Source: Acidobacteriota bacterium (GTDB lineage Bacteria > Acidobacteriota > UBA6911). From it: 64,000 bases of DNA. The position numbers and the translations under genes are program-made. Of this stretch, positions 58,954 to 64,000 are shown one piece after another. The notes below the pieces were generated by a model, which was not told where the DNA came from, ran no database searches, and saw only the letters and a list, made by a program, of their open reading frames with translations. The DNA lies in contig JAAYCX010000044.1 of the NCBI GenBank assembly GCA_012729555.1, forward strand, positions 25,461 to 89,460. Reading direction: 5' to 3'. Position 1 is the stretch's first letter. Every line of letters begins with the position of its first letter.

Positions 58954-59184
58954 ATGAAGATCCAGATTCTGGGCACGGGCTGCCCGAAGTGCCGCAAGCT
59001 GGCGGAAAACGCCGAAGAAGCGGCCAGGCAGCTGGGGGTCGAGCACGAAATCGAAAAGGTGACCGAGATCGACAAGATCATGGCGTTCGGGGTGATGATG
59101 ACGCCGGCGCTCGCCATCGACGGCGAGGTGAAAGCGGTCGGCAAGATCCCCTCGGTCGAGGAAATCAGGAAGATGCTGGCCTGA
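58954..59184 (+). CDS. Small thioredoxin/glutaredoxin-like protein (MTH895 type)
   Basis: 76 residues. The redox motif Gly-Cys10-Pro-Lys-Cys13 opens the fold, and Met-Met-Thr-Pro-Ala-Leu-Ala-Ile-Asp-Gly is the cis-Pro loop. Proteins of this type often follow DUF318 permease genes in ars operons and may hand electrons or metalloid to partner proteins. AGGGAGG lies 4-5 nt before the ATG. Confidence 0.9.
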   Translation: MKIQILGTGCPKCRKLAENAEEAARQLGVEHEIEKVTEIDKIMAFGVMMTPALAIDGEVKAVGKIPSVEEIRKMLA

Positions 59185-59191
59185 TTCCGGG

Positions 59192-59584
59192 TCAGCGGCG
59201 GCGGCCCGATGTGCGGGCCAGTTGCGCCGCGGTCCCGCAGGGAGCCCCCGGCTGCTTGGACCCGAGCCAGGCGTCGAGGCGCTTGGTGAGTCGTCGGGAC
59301 TCCGGGCGCCGGGCCAGGCTCGACTTCAGGAGCTTCATATGCGCATCGACGAGGGGGTCCCCCGCCGGACGCAGGGAGTAGTAGGACCACAGCCCTTCCT
59401 TGCGGCCGGTCGCCACACCGGCGTTACGCAGGGCGGCCAGGTGACGGGAGGCCTTGGACTGGGTGATTCCGAGGACCTCCATGAAGTCGCAGACGCACAG
59501 CTCCCGGTGGTGAAACAGGAGCCAGATCATCGCGAGCCTGGCCTCATCGGAAAGGACCTTGAAAAATCTGGCGGACTCCTTCAT
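59192..59584 (-). CDS. arsR: ArsR/SmtB-family arsenic-responsive repressor, copy 2
   Basis: 130 residues. Metalloid site Arg-Glu-Leu-Cys30-Val-Cys32-Asp-Phe, then Gln-Ser-Lys-Ala-Ser-Arg-His-Leu-Ala-Ala-Leu-Arg. The last 25 residues form an Arg/Gly/Ala-rich tail with an extra Cys. AAGGAG lies 6 nt before the ATG at 59584. Its promoter overlaps the operator at 59603-59635, which is nearly the same as the one before acr3, so this copy probably controls both. Confidence 0.93.
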   Translation of the reverse strand: MKESARFFKVLSDEARLAMIWLLFHHRELCVCDFMEVLGITQSKASRHLAALRNAGVATGRKEGLWSYYSLRPAGDPLVDAHMKLLKSSLARRPESRRLTKRLDAWLGSKQPGAPCGTAAQLARTSGRRR

Positions 59585-59602
59585 GCCGTCTCCTTGCAAC
59601 GC

Positions 59603-59635
59603 ATTCATATAACCGGCTTGACGAATGCAGTCAAG
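59603..59635 (-). promoter_or_regulatory. arsR2 promoter/operator module (copy A)
   Basis: On the minus strand TTGACT (+ 59629-59634) and TATATG (+ 59606-59611) are 17 nt apart. The spacer and boxes hold an imperfect dyad ATTC...AACCGG...GAAT, and a perfect GCTTGAC-7-GTCAAGC. The 33-bp block matches the one at 63446-63478 at 30 positions. Confidence 0.8.
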
Positions 59636-59643
59636 CGCAATCG

Positions 59644-59672
59644 TTTGTATCGCCGCAGTCTTAATGTATATC
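59644..59672 (+). promoter_or_regulatory. Candidate promoter for the arsF-like operon
   Basis: TTTGTA (59644-59649) and TATATC (59667-59672) are 17 nt apart on the plus strand, directly next to operator copy A, so a repressor on the latter could also affect this start. Confidence 0.45.
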
Positions 59673-59811
59673 ATATGTTATGTTTATCCGGAATCGCCGC
59701 GCGCGCGGCCCCGTCCGCGGGCGGTTTCGTGGTATCCTGTTCCAATCGAAACCCGTTCCAGGACCAGCACCTGAGCGAGCGGGATGTTCCAAAAAAGAGG
59801 AGAGAAGAGGC

Positions 59812-60252
59812 ATGATCCAAACCCTGATGCGATCCATTCTGATCCTGGCGCTGACCGTCGCGGTCTCGGGCCCGGTTTTAGATCTGGCCGTCCAGCCGGC
59901 GCCGGCGGCCCCCGGGCACAAGGTCATCGCCTACTATTTCCACACCGACACGCGCTGCAGCACCTGCATGAAGATCGAGTCCTATTCCAGGGAAGCCATC
60001 GAGCAGGGCTTCTCCGAGGAACTCAGGAGCGGGAAGCTGGAACTCAGGATCGTCAATTATGAAAAGCCCCAGAACCGCCATTTCATGCAGGACTACAAGC
60101 TGGTGTCCAAGTCGCTGGTCCTGGTGAACATGGTCGACGGCAGGCAGACCGAATGGACGAACCTGAAGATGGTGTGGCAGCTGACGGGACGAAAGGACGC
60201 CTTTCTCAACTACGTCCGCCGCGAGGTCCGCGGCTACCTGGCCAAGGGTTAG
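59812..60252 (+). CDS. ArsF-family thiol protein (nitrophenyl-arsenical reductase subunit-like)
   Basis: 146 residues with an N-terminal signal or anchor (about 1-33). The redox pair Arg-Cys49-Ser-Thr-Cys52-Met follows Tyr-Tyr-Phe-His-Thr-Asp, then Leu-Arg-Ile-Val-Asn-Tyr. This is the pattern of proteins annotated as ArsF, described with ArsE and ArsG for aromatic arsenicals. Strong purine-rich ribosome site before the ATG at 59812. It is 12 nt before the arsG-like gene. Confidence 0.82.
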   Translation: MIQTLMRSILILALTVAVSGPVLDLAVQPAPAAPGHKVIAYYFHTDTRCSTCMKIESYSREAIEQGFSEELRSGKLELRIVNYEKPQNRHFMQDYKLVSKSLVLVNMVDGRQTEWTNLKMVWQLTGRKDAFLNYVRREVRGYLAKG

Positions 60253-60264
60253 GCGGGACCGGGA

Positions 60265-60951
60265 ATGGAAGGGTCCTCTTTCGCGATATTTTCCGCGCTC
60301 TGGCTCGGCATCCTGACCTCCATCAGTCCCTGCCCCCTGGCCACCAACATCGCCGCGGTTTCCTTCATCAGCCGGAACCTGGAGTCCTCGAAAAGGGTTC
60401 TCTGGAGCGGCCTGCTCTACGCCGCGGGACGGATGCTGGCCTACGTCGTGATCGCCGTCCTGGCGGTAGCCAGCCTTCTCTCGCTCCCCGAGGTCTCCTT
60501 CTTTCTCGAAAAAAACATGCACAGGATCATCGGGCCGCTGCTGATTGTGGTGGGGGTGATCCTGCTCGACGTGCTCCCGATCTCCTTTTCGGCGTCCCCT
60601 GTCGGCGTCGGGTTCCAGGAGAAGGCGGGAAAATGGGGGATGTGGGGGGCCGGGCTGCTCGGAATCGTTTTCGCCCTCACCTTCTGTCCCCTTTCGGCCG
60701 CCCTCTTTTTCGGCAGCCTGATCCCCCTGGCCGTCGACGGCCGCTCCGCGGTGCTCCTCCCATCCGTCTACGGCCTCGGCACGGCGCTGCCGGTCGTGGC
60801 CTTCGCCCTGGTGATGGTCTCGAGCGTGAAGTCGATCGGCAAGGTGTTCAACCGTCTGACGCAGGTCGAAAAATGGGTACGCAAGCTGACGGCCGTGGTT
60901 TTCATCGGGGCGGGTGTGTATCTCCTCCTGAAAAATATCCTGGGATTCTGA
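60265..60951 (+). CDS. ArsG-like aromatic-arsenical efflux permease (CcdA/DsbD-like fold)
   Basis: 228 residues, six membrane segments. It starts Leu-Thr-Ser-Ile-Ser-Pro-Cys-Pro-Leu-Ala-Thr-Asn, the Pro-Cys-Pro motif of CcdA-like membrane proteins, with a matching Thr-Phe-Cys-Pro-Leu-Ser-Ala in the second half (about 144). ArsG-type members export aminobenzyl arsenicals. Follows the arsF-like gene directly. The two Cys suggest thiol exchange with the ArsF-like Cys-x-x-Cys. Confidence 0.82.
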   Translation: MEGSSFAIFSALWLGILTSISPCPLATNIAAVSFISRNLESSKRVLWSGLLYAAGRMLAYVVIAVLAVASLLSLPEVSFFLEKNMHRIIGPLLIVVGVILLDVLPISFSASPVGVGFQEKAGKWGMWGAGLLGIVFALTFCPLSAALFFGSLIPLAVDGRSAVLLPSVYGLGTALPVVAFALVMVSSVKSIGKVFNRLTQVEKWVRKLTAVVFIGAGVYLLLKNILGF

Positions 60952-60994
60952 CCCTCGGCGTCCGGGCCGGCCCTCAATCCGAAAGTATGGAACG

Positions 60995-62263
60995 ATGAAG
61001 AAGGAATTCGAAGCGGAGGTGGGTCCGGAGGGGCACCTCGTCCTGCCGCCGGAACTGGCGCGAAAATATGGATATCGGCCGGGGGAGAAGATCCGGGTCG
61101 AGGCGGGGCGTAACCGGGTCACCCTCCTGCGATCGCCCGACCACCTGGCCAGGGTCTATATCGAGCCGACCAACCGCTGCAACCTCGACTGCGTCACCTG
61201 CATCCGCCACGGCTGGGACGAGCCGCTCGGGGAGATGAGTCCGGCCACCTTCGGGAACATCATAACGGGGCTGCGTGAACTGGACCCCCCGCCCGATGTC
61301 TTTTTCGGGGGGCTGGGGGAGCCGCTTGGTCACCCGCGCATCCTCGACATGGTCCGGGACGCCAAGAGTCTCGGGGGCGAGGTCGAACTGATCACCAATG
61401 GCATGCTGCTCACGCGGGAGGTGTCCGAGGCGCTGGTGGCCGCGGGGCTGGACAAGCTCTGGGTGTCGCTCGACGGTGCGACACCCGAGAGCTACACGGA
61501 CGTGCGCCTCGGGGCGGCGCTGCCCCAGGTGATCGCAAACCTCCAGGTGTTCCGTCGTGTCCGCTGGGAACGCTACCGGACCGAGCTTTTCGACCTGCTC
61601 CTCAAACCCCGCATCGGGATCGTCTTCGTGGCCATGAAGCGCAACATCGGCGATTTTCCGGCGGTGGTCAGCCTGGCGAACCGGCTGGGGGCGCTCCATT
61701 TCATGGTGAGCAACGTGCTCCCCTATACCCCGGAGATGCAGGATGAAATCCTGTATACCCGCGCGCTTACCGACTCGATCTACGCCTCCACCCCCTGGCT
61801 CAGGGAAATGGAGTTCCCCAAAATGGACGTCGGGCCCGCAACCCGCGAAGCGATTTACCAGGCCATGCGGGGCGACCACTCCCTCACCTTCGGCGGGGGA
61901 AGTCTGGCCGAGAGCGGCAACCGCTGTCCCTTCGTCGAGAAGGGGTCGATGTCCATCCGCTGGGACGGCGAGGTGAGCCCCTGCCTGGCCCTGATGCACG
62001 ATCACACGACCTACCAGTACCGGTACCGGCGCGCCATCAAGCGGCATGCGGTCGGAAACGTGTCGGGCGGGGACATCGCCGGAATCTGGAACCGGGCCGA
62101 TTACGCGGCGCTGCGCCGGCGGCTGCAGGAATTCCATTTCTCCCCCTGCCTCGACTGCGGCGGGTGCGAGTATTTCGAATCGAACCGGGAAGACTGCATC
62201 GGCAGCCCCACCCCCGCCTGCGGCGGCTGCCTCTGGGCGCAGGGGGTCGTGCGGTGCCCGTGA
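60995..62263 (+). CDS. Radical SAM/SPASM protein with N-terminal AbrB-like domain
   Basis: 422 residues. Residues 1-48 resemble an AbrB/SpoVT swapped-hairpin (Leu-Val-Leu-Pro-Pro-Glu-Leu-Ala, then Pro-Gly-Glu-Lys-Ile-Arg-Val-Glu). The radical SAM core follows with Cys62-Asn-Leu-Asp-Cys66-Val-Thr-Cys69 and Arg-His-Gly-Trp-Asp-Glu-Pro-Leu-Gly. The C-terminal 100 residues hold at least seven Cys (Cys-Leu-Asp-Cys-Gly-Gly-Cys, Cys-Gly-Gly-Cys), a SPASM-type auxiliary Fe-S domain. Closest look-alikes I know are radical SAM proteins annotated as maturases of tungsten enzymes; no such enzyme lies here. It ends exactly where convergent acr3 ends. Confidence 0.85.
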   Translation: MKKEFEAEVGPEGHLVLPPELARKYGYRPGEKIRVEAGRNRVTLLRSPDHLARVYIEPTNRCNLDCVTCIRHGWDEPLGEMSPATFGNIITGLRELDPPPDVFFGGLGEPLGHPRILDMVRDAKSLGGEVELITNGMLLTREVSEALVAAGLDKLWVSLDGATPESYTDVRLGAALPQVIANLQVFRRVRWERYRTELFDLLLKPRIGIVFVAMKRNIGDFPAVVSLANRLGALHFMVSNVLPYTPEMQDEILYTRALTDSIYASTPWLREMEFPKMDVGPATREAIYQAMRGDHSLTFGGGSLAESGNRCPFVEKGSMSIRWDGEVSPCLALMHDHTTYQYRYRRAIKRHAVGNVSGGDIAGIWNRADYAALRRRLQEFHFSPCLDCGGCEYFESNREDCIGSPTPACGGCLWAQGVVRCP

Positions 62264-63373
62264 TCAGCACCGGCTGACGGACACCCGGGTTTCCTTCCCG
62301 AAGTACCTGCGCTGCAGCCAGAGCGCGACGTTGACCAGGCCGATCAGGACGGGGACCTCGACCAGGGGGCCGATGACGGCGGCGAACGCCACCCCCGAGT
62401 GGATGCCGAATACGGCAACGGCGACGGCGATGGCCAGTTCGAAGTTGTTGCTCGCGGCGGTGAAGGAGAGGGTGGCTGTTTTCGGATAGCCGGCTCCCAC
62501 CCGGCGTCCCATCCAGAAGCTCACCAGGAACATGAGCACGAAGTAGATGAGGAGTGGGACGGCGATGCGGACCACGTCCATCGGGATCTGGACGATGAGC
62601 CCCCCCTTGAGGCTGAACATGACCACGATGGTGAACAGGAGCGCGATCAGGGTGACGGGGCTGATCCTGGGAATGAAGACGCCGTGGTACCATTCCTTCC
62701 CCTTCGCCCGGACCAGCAGCAGGCGGGTGAGAAAGCCGGCGATGAAGGGGATGCCGAGATAGATGAAAACGCTTTCGGCGATCTGGCCGATGCCGACGTC
62801 GACGACGCTGCCGGACAACCCGAACAGGGGGGGCAGGACGGAGATGAAAAACCAGGCGTAGACGCTGTAGAAAAGAACCTGGAACACGCTGTTGAAGGCG
62901 ACCAGGCCCGCGCAGTATTCGGTGTCCCCCCGGGCGAGGTCGTTCCAGACGATGACCATGGCGATGCAGCGCGCCAGTCCGATCAAGATCAGGCCGACCA
63001 TGTATTCGGGGTACCCCCGCAGGAAGGTGATGGCCAGCAGGAACATCAGGACCGGGCCGATCACCCAGTTCTGGACCAGCGACAGGCCGAGCACCCTGAA
63101 ATTGCGGAACACGTCGCCCAGTTCCTCGTAGCGCACCTTGGCTAGCGGCGGGTACATCATGAGGATCAATCCGATGGCGATCGGGATGTTGGTGGTGCCC
63201 GCCTGGAACCGATTGACGAAGGCTTCGGTGCCCGGGAGGAAATGGCCGAGGCCGACTCCGACGGCCATGGCCAGGAAGATCCACAGGGTCAGAAAGCGAT
63301 CCAGGAAGGAGAGGCGCCGGGTAATGCCCTCCTCCGGGCTCCTCGTGGAAGAGTTTGCAATCCCTCTTTTCAA
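62264..63373 (-). CDS. acr3: ACR3-family arsenite efflux transporter
   Basis: 369 residues, about ten membrane segments. [12 protein letters not shown] (about 125) holds the conserved Cys of ACR3, and [11 protein letters not shown] (about 300) the second hallmark. It exports arsenite across the inner membrane with the proton gradient. I chose TTG at 63373 with GGGAGG upstream; a longer frame to 63451 would start at the promoter itself. Its promoter is operator copy B. Confidence 0.93.
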   Translation of the reverse strand: MKRGIANSSTRSPEEGITRRLSFLDRFLTLWIFLAMAVGVGLGHFLPGTEAFVNRFQAGTTNIPIAIGLILMMYPPLAKVRYEELGDVFRNFRVLGLSLVQNWVIGPVLMFLLAITFLRGYPEYMVGLILIGLARCIAMVIVWNDLARGDTEYCAGLVAFNSVFQVLFYSVYAWFFISVLPPLFGLSGSVVDVGIGQIAESVFIYLGIPFIAGFLTRLLLVRAKGKEWYHGVFIPRISPVTLIALLFTIVVMFSLKGGLIVQIPMDVVRIAVPLLIYFVLMFLVSFWMGRRVGAGYPKTATLSFTAASNNFELAIAVAVAVFGIHSGVAFAAVIGPLVEVPVLIGLVNVALWLQRRYFGKETRVSVSRC

Positions 63374-63445
63374 TGAACACCTCCCGTGGCATGTCCGAAA
63401 ACGCGAAAGCCGGCCGATTTGCATCGGCCCGGACCTATGCGGTAT

Positions 63446-63478
63446 ATTCATATAACCGGTTCAACGAATGCAGTCAAG
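63446..63478 (-). promoter_or_regulatory. acr3 promoter/operator module (copy B)
   Basis: Nearly identical to the block at 59603-59635 (30 of 33 bases). On the minus strand TTGACT and TATATG are again 17 nt apart and point to acr3. The centre is a perfect AACCGGTT with ATTC/GAAT flanks, a likely ArsR half-site pair. The divergent rhodanese gene starts 19 nt to the right. Confidence 0.8.
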
Positions 63479-63496
63479 GGGTATGGAGGGGGGCGA

Positions 63497-63979
63497 ATGA
63501 GGACGATGACGGCGAAGGGGCTTGCAATCGTGATGCTAGGCGCCGCCCTGCCCTGCTGGATTTCTCCGGGTGGGTCCGCCGCGAGAGCGGAATCGGGCTC
63601 CCGCATCATCGCGCACCCGGAGGTTCCCAGGATCCCCGCCCGGGAGCTGGCCGGGCTGCTAGAGAGGAAGGCCGACGTCGTCGTCATCGATACCCAGGCG
63701 GCCGAAAACTACCGGATGTGGCACATCCCCACGGCCGTCAACGTCCCCTACAGTGTCGGGGACGACCCGACGGAGCACGAGCTGTTGCTGGTGGACCTCC
63801 CGATGGACAGGCTGATTGTCGTCTACTGCCTTTGCGAGGAGGGCTCCGACAGCGCCCGGGTGGCCCTCGGCCTGCGGCAGCTGGGTTTCGACCCCGCCCG
63901 GGTCAAGGTCCTCGAAGGGGGCCTCGTCAAGTGGGACGAGGCGGGTTACCCCATTGTCCGAACCGAAACCCCCGAATAA
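63497..63979 (+). CDS. Exported rhodanese-like protein
   Basis: 160 residues with a signal peptide (about 1-31). A single rhodanese domain follows: Val-Val-Val-Ile-Asp-Thr-Gln, Trp-His-Ile-Pro-Thr-Ala-Val-Asn-Val-Pro, and the loop Tyr-Cys111-Leu-Cys113-Glu-Glu-Gly-Ser-Asp-Ser-Ala. Cys113 aligns best with the catalytic Cys, and the usual Arg in the loop is Asp, so the anion pocket is altered. Periplasmic. GGAGG precedes the ATG. It is divergent from acr3 across operator copy B, which may control it too. A role with sulfur or thioarsenic species is a guess. Confidence 0.85.
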   Translation: MRTMTAKGLAIVMLGAALPCWISPGGSAARAESGSRIIAHPEVPRIPARELAGLLERKADVVVIDTQAAENYRMWHIPTAVNVPYSVGDDPTEHELLLVDLPMDRLIVVYCLCEEGSDSARVALGLRQLGFDPARVKVLEGGLVKWDEAGYPIVRTETPE

Positions 63980-64000
63980 CCCCAATCCTGGACATCCACC

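Overview
The window is about 64 kb of GC-rich (roughly 65% by eye), densely coded bacterial chromosome. Ferredoxin-dependent 2-oxoacid oxidoreductases, corrinoid methyltransferases, an octaheme cytochrome and a selenocysteine tRNA point to an anaerobic or facultative heterotroph. The general style (many exported hydrolases, TTG/GTG starts, a SpoIIE-type phosphatase, small zinc-ribbon proteins) would suit an anaerobic Acidobacteriota-like lineage, but nothing in the sequence fixes the taxonomy. No phage, insertion sequence or CRISPR array was seen.

Layout. 1-2.7 kb: two exported alpha/beta-hydrolases around a TetR regulator with a dyad-rich divergent promoter. 2.8-14.6 kb: a corrinoid methyl-transfer locus with a methyl-THF:corrinoid methyltransferase, a corrinoid protein, four URO-D-family methyltransferase-like proteins, a RACo-type reductive activator, a hydantoinase-like ASKHA protein with an apparent winged-helix insertion and a DUF2284 protein. 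An arylamine N-acetyltransferase lies among them. 14.7-16.3 kb: an AbiEi/AbiEii toxin-antitoxin pair. 16.7-26.1 kb: an unrecognised protein, two xanthine-dehydrogenase-type molybdopterin subunits without partner subunits, a DUF72-Fic pair, a YdeI-like protein and tRNA-Met. 26-34.3 kb: a cache sensor that stops where HAMP should begin, a small zinc-ribbon protein, a korD-korA-kor(B+C fusion) operon and a full-length pyruvate:ferredoxin oxidoreductase. 34.3-49.7 kb: mostly minus-strand genes for transport and metabolism (SLC13/ArsB-like permease, ABC-2 permease pair, Kef antiporter, glycosyltransferase, class I aldolase, ProC, PAS-SpoIIE phosphatase, trans-sulfuration enzyme), plus a saccharopine-dehydrogenase-like enzyme and an HAO-like octaheme cytochrome on the plus strand. 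49.8 kb: tRNA-Sec. 50.1-56.9 kb: GH9 glycosidase, CYTH protein, DUF364, DUF89, a VapBC-type pair, a YdcF-like exported protein and a GYD-domain protein. 57-64 kb: an arsenic island with two ArsR repressors, an ArsP-like permease, a glutaredoxin-like protein, ArsF- and ArsG-like proteins, a radical SAM/SPASM protein with an AbrB-like N-terminus, ACR3 and an exported rhodanese.

How the genes may work together (inference). The methyl-transfer locus looks like an O-demethylase-type system able to take methyl groups from several donors to tetrahydrofolate through one corrinoid protein; feruloyl-esterase-like and GH9 hydrolases nearby would suit use of plant-derived material. The Kor and PFOR enzymes supply low-potential electrons, which the activator would also need. 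The arsenic island is tied together by a 33-bp promoter/operator module repeated 30/33 identical in front of the second arsR and acr3, and by a separate long dyad in front of the first arsR.
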